A stretch of DNA of 64,000 nucleotides from Gaetbulibacter sp. 4G1. Its GTDB lineage: Bacteria; Bacteroidota; Bacteroidia; Flavobacteriales; Flavobacteriaceae. The position numbers and the translations under genes were made by a program. Shown piece after piece: positions 35,357-44,653 of the stretch (its first letter is position 1; the number at the start of each line of letters is the position of its first letter). The stretch spans positions 1 to 64,000 of the forward strand of contig NZ_MDVN01000003.1 in NCBI RefSeq assembly GCF_002741945.1. The letters are read 5' to 3'. The notes under the pieces were generated by a model. That model searched no databases. It worked only from the letters and a program-made list of their open reading frames with translations, and was not told where the DNA came from.

Positions 35357-36328
35357 TTAATTTAAATTAATAACGTTTTCTTTTTTAGCTAAGGTTATTA
35401 AAATACCAGTAGTAATTCTGTAAGTTGGAGTTAATTGAGTGCCATCTACTTTACTGTAAATAGGAAGTTCTGCCTTGGTTGAAAAGACCAAATTTGAAGT
35501 TAAATTAATTGAGAAATTTGGAATTATAAAAACCCAATCTCCGCCTGTATTGTTTAAGTTAAAACCACCAATTTTATCTTGTTTTGCATTTCTATATTTA
35601 AATGAAATACTGGGATTTGTGAGTGTTTTTAGAAAGACAAATTGGTCTGAAAAATTTATAAAGGCTTGTAATTCGTTACCAAATTTATAAGTGGTATTTT
35701 CTAAATAAGAATTATTAGTTCCTGTACTCCGATAAATAATTCTTGATGATAAATTAAATGTTGGTCTAAAGTTAAAGCGTTTTGAAAAGGACGATAAATA
35801 AACAATGTCCCAAGCATTGCTTCCAGGTTGTAAATCGGCATTTAAAACTATACCATTTTCATTTTTTTCAGTTGAAAATCCTAAAGGAATTTTTGAACCT
35901 AAACCTAAACCCCATTCACTATTTTTACCTAAAACATTTTTAAAGTTATATTTAAAAAGTACAACGGCATCACCAATGCCTGAAGATTGATCTAAATCTA
36001 CATTGCCAAATTGCGAAATTTTTCTACGTTGATTTACCCAAGAAAATAATCCTTCAACAGAAAAATTATTGGTTACAGCATAACCAATATTTATTAGTGC
36101 AGAGTGCGTAATGCGTAATCTGGCATTATCATTAAGTTTTTCTGATTCAAAATTTAAAGTATTTAAATTGTTGTAGTCGTAATTTAAAGCTATTTGAAGT
36201 GTGCCTTTTTCGGTAGTTTCTAAACCAATACTATTTGATAATGGAATACCTCCAGAGCAACAAGTTTGCGCATTGGCTAATGAAAATACAGAGCAATATA
36301 AAATAATATAAAAGACTCTTAAATTCAT
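35357..36328 (-). CDS. Outer-membrane barrel protein with N-terminal Cys-Cys motif
   Basis: A protein of 323 residues. The signal peptide ends LANAQ, and the mature chain begins TCCSGGIPLSNSIG, followed by about 12-14 amphipathic strands (IALNYDYNNLN, WGLGLGSKIPLGF, FIIPNFSINLTSNLVFSTKAELPIY). This looks like the transporter/MetA-pathway-of-phenol-degradation-like barrel class. The paired cysteines at the mature N-terminus suggest a disulfide or metal contact. Function is unknown. It is co-directional with the DUF3179 gene, five bases apart. Confidence 0.75.
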   Translation of the reverse strand: MNLRVFYIILYCSVFSLANAQTCCSGGIPLSNSIGLETTEKGTLQIALNYDYNNLNTLNFESEKLNDNARLRITHSALINIGYAVTNNFSVEGLFSWVNQRRKISQFGNVDLDQSSGIGDAVVLFKYNFKNVLGKNSEWGLGLGSKIPLGFSTEKNENGIVLNADLQPGSNAWDIVYLSSFSKRFNFRPTFNLSSRIIYRSTGTNNSYLENTTYKFGNELQAFINFSDQFVFLKTLTNPSISFKYRNAKQDKIGGFNLNNTGGDWVFIIPNFSINLTSNLVFSTKAELPIYSKVDGTQLTPTYRITTGILITLAKKENVINLN

Positions 36329-36402
36329 AGCACAACTTTTATTAACTCTTAAAGTGTCGTTAACAAAGGGGTGTCCTTACTAACTTTAACAGTATATAAA
36401 AA

Positions 36403-39246
36403 TTAATGCGCCTCCAACCAATTATCTCCAATATCTAAATCAACATCTAATGGAACGTCTAATTTATAAGCATTTTCCATTTCGCTTTTTACTAGGGTTT
36501 TGATAGCGTCTAATTCTGGTTTATAAACATCAAAAACCAACTCATCATGCACTTGTAAAAGCATTTTAGTTTTGTAGTTACCTGCTATAAGTTTTTCATG
36601 AATATTAATCATAGCTATTTTAATGATATCAGCAGCACTACCTTGAATTGGTGCGTTTACTGCATTGCGTTCTGCAGCGCCACGAACTACAGCATTTCTA
36701 GAATTAATATCTTTTAAATAACGACGACGACCTAAAACGGTTTGTACATAACCATTATCGCGAGCAAAATCAACTTGCTCGTTTATAAAATTTCGTAGTT
36801 TAGGATACGTTGCATAATAAGTATCAATCAATTCTTTAGATTCACTTCGAGATAAATCAGTTTGATTACTTAACCCAAAAGCAGATACACCATAAATAAT
36901 ACCGAAGTTCACAGTTTTAGCGTTACTACGTTGCTCACGAGTTACTTGGTTTAACGGCACATCAAAAACTTTTGAAGCTGTTGATGCGTGAATATCTTCA
37001 CCATTTTTAAAGGCTTCAATCATGGTTTCTTCTTTGCTTAAAGCAGCAATAATACGTAATTCTATTTGAGAATAATCAGCAGCCAATAAGGTGTAATTTT
37101 CATTTCTTGGAATAAATGCTTTACGTACTTGTCTTCCTCGTTCAGTGCGAATTGGAATGTTCTGTAAATTAGGATTATTACTACTTAATCGACCTGTAGC
37201 AGCAACGGTTTGCATATAATCTGTATGCACTCTTCCTGTTGTTTCTTCAACTTGAGTTGGTAAAGCGTCTACATACGTGCTCTTAAGCTTTGATAAACCT
37301 CTAAAATCTAATATATTTCGAATAATTTTATGGTCTTTTGCTAAGTAACTCAGTACATCTTCAGAGGTTGAGTATTGCCCAGTTTTAGTCTTTTTTGGTT
37401 TATCAACTAGCTTCATTTTTTCAAAAAGGATAATTCCTAATTGTTTTGGTGATGCTATATTGAATTCCTCTCCTGCAGTATCATAAATACTTTTTTCAAG
37501 ATTAGCAATATCAGTATTGAGTTGTTCAGATAGTGAATTCAAAAATGCTTTATCTAAATTAATGCCTTCCAACTCCATTGTTGATAAAACACGCAACAGT
37601 GGAATTTCAATTTCATCAAAAAGCTTTTGAGTATTAGCTTCTCCTAATTCTTTTTCAAAATGTTCTTTTAACTGAAGCGTTATATCTGCATCTTCAACGG
37701 CATATTCGGTTTGTTTTTCAAGATCAACTTCTCGCATTGAAAGTTGGTTTTTTCCTTTTTTTCCAATGAGTTCGGTTATTGAAATAGGAGTGTAGTTTAA
37801 ATAGGTTTCGGCTAATACATCCATGTTATGACGCATATCTGGATTGATTAGATAATGCGCCAGCATAGTATCAAATAACTTGCCTTTTACAGCTACGTTG
37901 TATTTTGCTAAAACTTTGATATCGTATTTTAAATTCTGGCCAATTTTTTGAATGGATTCACTTTCAAAAAATGGGCGCAGCTGTTCTATAAGTTCTTGGG
38001 CTTCATTTTTATCTTCTGGAAAAGGCATGTAAAATCCTTTACCAATTTCCCAAGAAAAAGCAATACCAACTAATTCTGCTGTTATTGGGTTTAAGCCTGT
38101 AGTCTCAGTATCAAAACACACTGATGTTTGATTCATTAAATTTTTAATGAAGAGTTTAGTAGCAATTCCAGGAGCAACGCTTTGATAAAAATGAGATGAG
38201 GTTTTAGCTGTTTGTCTTGTGTATTCTGAAGTTGTTTCAGTTGTAACAGAATCATCTCCGCCAAATAAAGAAAATTGACCAGCCCCAGCAGATTTTTGTT
38301 CTTTAGGAGTGATTTTTTGTGCTTCTTGTTTTTGCGGTGCAGAAGTTGGAGTTGTTTCAGTTTCGGTGGAAAATGTTTTTAAGAAATTATCAGTTAAACG
38401 CCTAAATTCTAAATCTTGAAAAATATTTTTTACTGCTTCAATATCAGGGTGGTCGAGTTCAAAATCTTTTGCGTCAAAAGTTACAGGCACATCTAGCATA
38501 ATGGTAGCTAGTTTTTTTGAAAGAATACCAAGCGCTCCATTAGCTTCAATTTTTTCCTTCATTTTACCTTTAAGTTCATGAGTATTTGCAAGTAAGTTTT
38601 CCATACTGCCATATTGAGCTAAAAACTTTTTTGCTGTTTTTTCGCCAACACCAGGTAATCCAGGAATATTGTCGCTAGAATCTCCCATCATCCCTAAAAA
38701 GTCAATAACTTGCAGTGGATCTTCAACCTCAAATTTCTTTTGTACTTCAGGAATACCCCAAGTTTCGTAACCGCCTCCAAAAACTGGGCGATACATAAAA
38801 ATGTTTTCGGAAACTAATTGAGCAAAATCTTTATCGGGTGTTACCATAAACGTTTTATAACCTTCTTTTTCGGCTTGCTTAGAAAGCGTTCCTATAACAT
38901 CATCAGCCTCAAAACCTGCTTTTACCATAATAGGAATATGCATAGCCTTTAAAATATCTTGAATAATAGGTACGGCAATTTTTATAGCTTCGGGTGTTTC
39001 ATCTCTATTGGCTTTATATTCAGCATACATTTCAACACGATCAGTACTTCCGCCTTTATCGAAACAAACTGCTAGATGGTCTGGACGTTCACGTTTAATA
39101 ACATCTAAAAGAGAATTCATAAACCCCATGATAGCAGAGGTGTCGACCCCTTTAGAGTTTATTCTTGGGTTTTTAATAAAAGCGTAATAGCCTCTGAAAA
39201 TTAAGGCAAAGGCATCAACTAAGAAAAGACGTTTTTGATCAGACAT
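36403..39246 (-). CDS. polA: DNA polymerase I
   Basis: Repair and Okazaki-fragment polymerase of 947 residues with three domains. These are the 5' nuclease (about 1-290; LFLVDAFALIFRGYYAF, FEADDVIG, DFLGMMGDSSDNIPGLPGVGEKTA), the 3'-5' exonuclease (about 345-530; CFDTETTGLNP keeps Asp and Glu, so proofreading looks intact), and polymerase family A (LLAADYSQIELRI, RSNAKTVNFGIIYGVSAFGLS, LQVHDELVFDV). It is complete. No recombination or mobile gene adjoins it. Confidence 0.98.
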   Translation of the reverse strand: MSDQKRLFLVDAFALIFRGYYAFIKNPRINSKGVDTSAIMGFMNSLLDVIKRERPDHLAVCFDKGGSTDRVEMYAEYKANRDETPEAIKIAVPIIQDILKAMHIPIMVKAGFEADDVIGTLSKQAEKEGYKTFMVTPDKDFAQLVSENIFMYRPVFGGGYETWGIPEVQKKFEVEDPLQVIDFLGMMGDSSDNIPGLPGVGEKTAKKFLAQYGSMENLLANTHELKGKMKEKIEANGALGILSKKLATIMLDVPVTFDAKDFELDHPDIEAVKNIFQDLEFRRLTDNFLKTFSTETETTPTSAPQKQEAQKITPKEQKSAGAGQFSLFGGDDSVTTETTSEYTRQTAKTSSHFYQSVAPGIATKLFIKNLMNQTSVCFDTETTGLNPITAELVGIAFSWEIGKGFYMPFPEDKNEAQELIEQLRPFFESESIQKIGQNLKYDIKVLAKYNVAVKGKLFDTMLAHYLINPDMRHNMDVLAETYLNYTPISITELIGKKGKNQLSMREVDLEKQTEYAVEDADITLQLKEHFEKELGEANTQKLFDEIEIPLLRVLSTMELEGINLDKAFLNSLSEQLNTDIANLEKSIYDTAGEEFNIASPKQLGIILFEKMKLVDKPKKTKTGQYSTSEDVLSYLAKDHKIIRNILDFRGLSKLKSTYVDALPTQVEETTGRVHTDYMQTVAATGRLSSNNPNLQNIPIRTERGRQVRKAFIPRNENYTLLAADYSQIELRIIAALSKEETMIEAFKNGEDIHASTASKVFDVPLNQVTREQRSNAKTVNFGIIYGVSAFGLSNQTDLSRSESKELIDTYYATYPKLRNFINEQVDFARDNGYVQTVLGRRRYLKDINSRNAVVRGAAERNAVNAPIQGSAADIIKIAMINIHEKLIAGNYKTKMLLQVHDELVFDVYKPELDAIKTLVKSEMENAYKLDVPLDVDLDIGDNWLEAH

Positions 39247-39344
39247 TGAATTTATTTTTGAAGATTATAAAACTACAAAAACTTATGCGTTAAATAAGCA
39301 TTATGTGAAATGCAATTTGTAATTTTCGCCTTTAATTTTTTAGA

Positions 39345-40277
39345 ATGAATACATTTTCAATAGCCATTCATGGTGGCGCAGGTACTTTAGTAAAAGGGAT
39401 GATGACTCCTGAGTTAGAAACTCAATATAAGGAAGATTTAAAATTAGCTTTAGATAAAGGGTATACTATTTTAGCAAATGGAGGAACAGCTGTTGAGGCT
39501 GTTGAAGTAGCTGTTGTTGCGCTTGAAGATTCGCCATTATTTAATGCTGGAAAAGGGAGTGTGTTTACGGCCACCGAAAGCCATGAAATGGATGCTAGTA
39601 TTATGGATGGAAAAACGTTGAATGCTGGAGCAGTAAGTTTGATTACTGGAATTAAAAACCCTGTAAGTTTAGCACGAGATGTTATGGAAAAGAGTGAGCA
39701 TGTTTTTTTAGCAGGAGAAGGCGCAATGCAGTTTGCAAAACAGTTAGACTATAAAGTTGAAGATGCTTCTTATTTTTATGATAAGTTTAGACATAATCAA
39801 TGGTTAGAAATAAAAGATTCTGACAGTTTTCAGCTAGACCATTCAATAAAAAAGGATTCTAAATTTGGAACAGTAGGTGCAGTAGCTTGTGATAAAAATG
39901 GTAATATCGCTGCGGCAACATCTACAGGAGGAATGACTAATAAAAAATGGGGGCGTGTAGGGGATAGCCCTATGATTGGTGCTGGAAATTATGCTAACAA
40001 TAAAACCTGCGCTATAAGCTGTACTGGAAGTGGAGAGTTTTTTATTAGAGGTGTTGTGGCTTACGATGTGGCTTGCTTAATGGAACACAAAGGCTTGTCT
40101 TTAAAAGAAGCTTCAAACGAAGTGATTAACAAAAGAATTCTAGAAATAAATGGTGATGGTGGTTTAATTGCAGTGGACACACAAGGGAACATTGCAATGC
40201 CTTTTAATACAGAAGGCATGTATCGTGCTTCAAAATCATCAAATGGAAAAGAAGAAGTTTCTATTTATAAAGATTAA
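39345..40277 (+). CDS. iaaA: Isoaspartyl peptidase / plant-type L-asparaginase (Ntn hydrolase)
   Basis: A cytoplasmic N-terminal-nucleophile hydrolase of 310 residues that self-cleaves before Thr 176 (SKFGTVGAVACDKNG) to give alpha and beta subunits. IHGGAGTL at the N-terminus, NAGKGSVFT and the substrate-binding GRVGDSPMIGAGNYA and TGSGEFFIR are present. Family members hydrolyse beta-aspartyl dipeptides. Because the next genes encode cyanophycinase and cyanophycin synthetase, the likely task is to split beta-Asp-Arg, the product of cyanophycinase. It converges with the cyanophycinase gene, and their 3' ends overlap by four bases. Confidence 0.93.
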   Translation: MNTFSIAIHGGAGTLVKGMMTPELETQYKEDLKLALDKGYTILANGGTAVEAVEVAVVALEDSPLFNAGKGSVFTATESHEMDASIMDGKTLNAGAVSLITGIKNPVSLARDVMEKSEHVFLAGEGAMQFAKQLDYKVEDASYFYDKFRHNQWLEIKDSDSFQLDHSIKKDSKFGTVGAVACDKNGNIAAATSTGGMTNKKWGRVGDSPMIGAGNYANNKTCAISCTGSGEFFIRGVVAYDVACLMEHKGLSLKEASNEVINKRILEINGDGGLIAVDTQGNIAMPFNTEGMYRASKSSNGKEEVSIYKD

Positions 40278-41137
40278 ATAAAAGGAGCTTCAATTGGCAA
40301 TACCGAAACCTTTCTGTTTTTAATATCAAATTTATCACCATTTGAAAGTACGTGAACAGTAAGGTTAGCCATAGTCATGGGTGTGCCTTCTTTTAAAACT
40401 TTTTCGTTATTATGAGTTAGTTTGCTTCCATCAAATACTATAGTCATTCCAGACCCAATTACGGTACAATCATTTCCGTTTTTAATAATCATTCCAGTAT
40501 CTTCTGCAAGACCAATCCCAATTAAATTAGGATATTTTGCAACGGCTTCACTTTGTCTTCCAAAACGACCTCTTCTAATAAAGTGTGTGTCAACTATCAA
40601 TTCTGGAATTAAGCTTAAACCATTGTACATAGTAACTGCGCCTTTTATAAAAGCTTCGGTTGCGCTTCCTCCAGCTATCATCTGATTTGCCATAGCCATA
40701 GCACCAGCACTAGTTCCTGCAATTACAAAATCAGTGTCGTTTTGATAACGGTCTAACATTATTTTATGAATAGTTGTATCTCCTATTTTATCTGTAATTT
40801 TAGATTGGTCACCACCAGAAAACATAATACAATTTGCATTTTTCACTAACTCAATAGCGTTTTCAGTTTCAGAATCTTCTTTAGATCTAATATCTAAAAC
40901 TTCTATGTTTTTGCAACCTAATTTTTTAAAAGCACTTAAATAGTTTTCGCCAACTTCAACAGGAATACTTGATGCTGTTGGAATAACTACAATATTTGCA
41001 TTAACACCACCAGATTCTTTAACAACATGATATAAAATACCCTCATCAATAAACTCTAAAGTGTACATTTCATTCTCATCTAACCCTTTATCTTCATTTC
41101 CTCCAATAGGAATTAATGTTCCTTTTATCAACTTCAT
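40274..41137 (-). CDS. cphB: Cyanophycinase
   Basis: A serine exopeptidase of family S51 that releases beta-Asp-Arg dipeptides from cyanophycin. In 287 residues it has GTLIPIGGNEDKG at the start, FSGGDQ (107-111) and the nucleophile elbow AGTSAGAMAMA with Ser 143, followed by DTHFIRRGRFGR (His-containing). There is no signal peptide, so it acts in the cytoplasm, where granules of cyanophycin would lie. It is divergent from cphA with a 107-base intergenic region that would carry both promoters. Confidence 0.95.
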   Translation of the reverse strand: MKLIKGTLIPIGGNEDKGLDENEMYTLEFIDEGILYHVVKESGGVNANIVVIPTASSIPVEVGENYLSAFKKLGCKNIEVLDIRSKEDSETENAIELVKNANCIMFSGGDQSKITDKIGDTTIHKIMLDRYQNDTDFVIAGTSAGAMAMANQMIAGGSATEAFIKGAVTMYNGLSLIPELIVDTHFIRRGRFGRQSEAVAKYPNLIGIGLAEDTGMIIKNGNDCTVIGSGMTIVFDGSKLTHNNEKVLKEGTPMTMANLTVHVLSNGDKFDIKNRKVSVLPIEAPFI

Positions 41138-41244
41138 AAAATTTAAGCTCTTTTTTATTGTATCGACAAAAATAAACTAATTTTTTAAGGGAAAAATGTA
41201 TATATTTATAATCTTTCATTAAAAATTAACTAAACTCAATCCAT

Positions 41245-43887
41245 ATGAAGATACGTGAAATAAATGCCATGAGAGGGCCAAATTATTGGTCGGTTAGAAG
41301 ACATAAGTTAATAGTAATGGTTCTTGATCTTGAAGAGATGGAAGAGTTACCATCAAATAAAATTGATGGTTTTCCAGAACGATTAAAAACAATGTTTCCT
41401 TCTATGTATTCTCATCGCTGTTCTGAAGGTTGTGAAGGCGGTTTTTTTATGCGTGTAGATGAAGGTACTTGGATGGGACATATTATTGAACACATTGCAT
41501 TAGAAATTCAAACTCTAGCAGGTATGGATACTGGATTTGGAAGAACACGTGGTTATGGAGAAGAAGGTGTTTATAGTGTAGTTTTCTCTTATATGGAAGA
41601 ATCTGTTGGTCGTTTTGCTGCTAAATCTGCTGTCCGAATTTGCGAAGCTTTAATTGCTGGAGAAGATTACGATTTAACTGAAGATATTCAAGAAATGCGC
41701 GAACTTCGTGAAGCAGATCGTCTTGGTCCTAGTACAGGTTCAATTGTTGAAGAAGCTGAAGCTAGGGGTATTCCGTGGATTCGATTAAATAAATATTCAC
41801 TTTGTCAATTAGGGTATGGTGCAAATCAAAAACGAATACAAGCAACAGTTACAAGTGAAACTAGTAGCATAGGTGTAGAATTGGCTTGCGATAAAGAAGA
41901 TACTAAATACCTATTAGAACAGGCTGAAGTTGAGGTGCCTCGTGGCGATATTATTCGTCGTGAGCGTAGTCTAGAAGAAGCATGTCGTTATGTAGGCTAT
42001 CCGTTAGTTATAAAACCAATTGATGGAAATCATGGTCGAGGTATAACTGTTGACATTCAAAACTATGAGGATGCGCTTCAAGCATTTCATCATGCAAAAG
42101 AGAGCTCAAAGAGTGGTGCTATTATAGTTGAAAAATTTATTGTTGGAGACGATTACAGATTATTGGTTATTAATAATAAGTTAGTTGCAGGAGCTATACG
42201 AACACCTGCACATGTTATTGGTGATGGTACATCTACAATACAAGAACTTATTGATAAAGTAAATAGTGACCCACGTAGAGGTTATGGTCATGAAAATGTG
42301 TTAACTCAAATTAGTGTAAACGAATTAACGAAAACTATTATTAAAGATGCTGGTTATACTTTAGATTCAGTAATACCAGAAGGAGAAAGACTTATTTTAA
42401 AAGATACTGCAAACTTAAGTACAGGAGGAACGGCAGAAGATATTACAGATATTATTCATCCAGCAAATGTCTCTATGGCTGAGCGAATATCTAAAATTAT
42501 TGACCTAGATATTTGTGGAATTGATATTATGACAACAGATATTTCTAAACCACTATCTGAAACAGGAGGAGCGGTTCTAGAGGTTAATGCTGGACCAGGA
42601 TTTAGAATGCATTTAGCGCCAACAACAGGCTTGCCACGTAATGTAGCATCACCAGTAATTGATAAGTTATTCCCGCAAAAAGGAGATACAGGTCGTATTC
42701 CAATTATTGCAACGTCAGGCACTAATGGAAAAACGACTACAACTCGTTTAATTGCACATATAGCTAAAATGAAAGGTTATCGCGTTGGTTATACAACCAG
42801 CGATGGGGTTTATATACAAAATCGATTATTGATGACAGGTGATTGCACGGGTCCAGCAAGTACAGAGTTTGTTCTTAAAGATCCAACAGTGAATTTTGCA
42901 GTTTTAGAATGTGCAAGAGGAGGTTTGCTAAGAGCAGGTCTTGGTTTTAAAAAGTGTGATGTTGCTGTAGTAACCAATGTAGCCGCAGATCATTTAGGTT
43001 TAAAAGGAATACATACTATAGAACAATTAGCAAAAGTGAAAGCAGTTGTGCCAGAAACAGTCTTACCCGATGGTTATGCTATTTTAAATGCAGATGATGA
43101 TTTGGTATATGATATGAGGCGTAATGTGGATTGTAACGTTGCCTTATTTTCTATGGATGAGAATAATCCACGAATCAAAGCTTTACAGCGTCTTAATGGG
43201 ATTACTGCAGTATACGAAAACGGTTGGGTTACTATTTGTAGAGGCGAATGGAAAATGCGTATCATGAAAGCTGAAAATATTCCTTTAACCTATGGGGGGA
43301 AAGCTAAATTTATGATTCAAAATGTACTTGGAGCCATACTTGCTGCTCATGTTCAAGGTATTAGTATTGAAGATATGAAAGCAGCTTTAGAAACTTTTAT
43401 TCCTTCGGCATCACAAACACCAGGACGATTAAATTTATTTAAATTTAAAGACTTTACTATTCTTTTAGACTATGCTCATAATCCAGCGGGAATGCGTGCG
43501 CTTAAAAAGTTCACAGACGAATTAGATGCCACAGTAAAAGTGGGAATTATTGCAGGTATTGGAGATAGACGTATTGAAGATAACAACGAAATGGGGGGTA
43601 TTGCTGCTGAAATGTTTGATGAAATTATTATTCGTCAAGATAAACGCTTACGCGGAAAAACAGAAGAGGAGCTTATTAAAATGTTGAATGATGGTATTAA
43701 AATGAAAGATCCAAATAAGAAAACAACCATTATCCCATCTGAAAAAGAAGCCATTACCTATGCTGTAAAAAACGCAGTAAAGGGATCACTTATTATATTA
43801 TGTAGTGATGTTATACCAGACGCGTTAGACCTAGTTCAACAATTTAAAGATAAAGAAGCCAAAGGCGAATTAGTATTTGCAGATTAG
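41245..43887 (+). CDS. cphA: Cyanophycin synthetase
   Basis: Polymerises L-Asp and L-Arg into cyanophycin, a nitrogen/carbon store, using ATP. It is 880 residues with the three standard parts. The N-terminal domain (about 1-160) has MGHIIEHIALEIQTLAGM and HRCSEGCEGGFF. The ATP-grasp domain that adds Asp (about 210-480) has YVGYPLVIKPIDGNHGRGI and EVNAGPGFRMHLAPTTG. The Mur-ligase-like domain that adds Arg (from about 490) has the P-loop SGTNGKTTTTR near 490-500, then DYAHNPAGM and GIGDRRIEDN. The length and all signatures argue for a functional CphA of the heterotroph type. Confidence 0.96.
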   Translation: MKIREINAMRGPNYWSVRRHKLIVMVLDLEEMEELPSNKIDGFPERLKTMFPSMYSHRCSEGCEGGFFMRVDEGTWMGHIIEHIALEIQTLAGMDTGFGRTRGYGEEGVYSVVFSYMEESVGRFAAKSAVRICEALIAGEDYDLTEDIQEMRELREADRLGPSTGSIVEEAEARGIPWIRLNKYSLCQLGYGANQKRIQATVTSETSSIGVELACDKEDTKYLLEQAEVEVPRGDIIRRERSLEEACRYVGYPLVIKPIDGNHGRGITVDIQNYEDALQAFHHAKESSKSGAIIVEKFIVGDDYRLLVINNKLVAGAIRTPAHVIGDGTSTIQELIDKVNSDPRRGYGHENVLTQISVNELTKTIIKDAGYTLDSVIPEGERLILKDTANLSTGGTAEDITDIIHPANVSMAERISKIIDLDICGIDIMTTDISKPLSETGGAVLEVNAGPGFRMHLAPTTGLPRNVASPVIDKLFPQKGDTGRIPIIATSGTNGKTTTTRLIAHIAKMKGYRVGYTTSDGVYIQNRLLMTGDCTGPASTEFVLKDPTVNFAVLECARGGLLRAGLGFKKCDVAVVTNVAADHLGLKGIHTIEQLAKVKAVVPETVLPDGYAILNADDDLVYDMRRNVDCNVALFSMDENNPRIKALQRLNGITAVYENGWVTICRGEWKMRIMKAENIPLTYGGKAKFMIQNVLGAILAAHVQGISIEDMKAALETFIPSASQTPGRLNLFKFKDFTILLDYAHNPAGMRALKKFTDELDATVKVGIIAGIGDRRIEDNNEMGGIAAEMFDEIIIRQDKRLRGKTEEELIKMLNDGIKMKDPNKKTTIIPSEKEAITYAVKNAVKGSLIILCSDVIPDALDLVQQFKDKEAKGELVFAD

Positions 43888-43932
43888 AGCAAAGTAAAGT
43901 ATTATAAATATTTATCATTTACTGAAGGGTTC

Positions 43933-44631
43933 TTAATTTTCTAATTTTAGAACCCCGAAAGAATTAGGGACATGAAAGTTAGGTTTGTCAGGGTTACTAA
44001 CAACCCAGCTAATCCATTTTATGGCAATTTTGCCATCATCTTTATGGTAATATTCTCCTCTATATAATCCCGCATTTAAAATTCCATCGTCATGATAAAT
44101 ACCTAATTGTTTCAGTGATGCAAAACTTATTGCCCCTTCCACAATATAGCCTTCTTCATTTTGACTAGCTTTCAATATGAAATTATTCTCTGGCCAATCC
44201 CAATCAATATCAATCTTTTTATTAAATATTCCTTCAGAATCAAGGCATCTGCCTAAAGCATCCATTTCTAGTGAATAGTATGGCTTTTTTTCATCTGCTG
44301 ATTTAAAGAATATTTCTACTCTATCAGATTTAACGGTATCCATCTCTCCGAGGTTTCCTTGCGGTGTGATGATTTGACTATCCTCTACATGATACAGAAA
44401 ATACAAATGAGTTTTTGACGATAAAGCACGGAATGTTGTAGAAGGCAAGCCTTCTGGTTCCCATGGGTGTAAAAATTCTGTTAGAATATTGGCATTTTCC
44501 CAAGCTTTGTCAGACCCATGTCCTGTTATACTAATAGAATCATCTGTTTTCTTAACTAAATAAGTTTTGGTTTGCGAAATACAAGATGAACAGAGATAGT
44601 AGAGAAAAATTAAAAGCGATACATATTTCAC
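43933..44631 (-). CDS. CBM9-like carbohydrate-binding lipoprotein
   Basis: A 232-residue exported protein; the leader YLCSSCISQ offers a lipobox Cys near 17. The rest fits the carbohydrate-binding family 9-like (DOMON/CBM9-type) beta-sandwich: DKAWENANILTEFLHPWE, TFRALSSKTHLYFLYHVEDSQI, SDRVEIFFKSAD, YSLEMDALGRCLD and VEGAISFASL. Such stand-alone modules bind glycans or their products. It is 22 bases downstream of the glycosylasparaginase-like gene and probably co-transcribed, which links it to glycoprotein or glycan use. Confidence 0.8.
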   Translation of the reverse strand: MKYVSLLIFLYYLCSSCISQTKTYLVKKTDDSISITGHGSDKAWENANILTEFLHPWEPEGLPSTTFRALSSKTHLYFLYHVEDSQIITPQGNLGEMDTVKSDRVEIFFKSADEKKPYYSLEMDALGRCLDSEGIFNKKIDIDWDWPENNFILKASQNEEGYIVEGAISFASLKQLGIYHDDGILNAGLYRGEYYHKDDGKIAIKWISWVVSNPDKPNFHVPNSFGVLKLEN

Positions 44632-44653
44632 TGATTATTAATATTTGTAATGG

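Noticed and set aside
43927-43955. Hairpin GGGTTCT / AGAACCC as terminator of cphA
   Set aside because: There is no T-run on either strand after the stem, and it runs into the coding end of the next gene.
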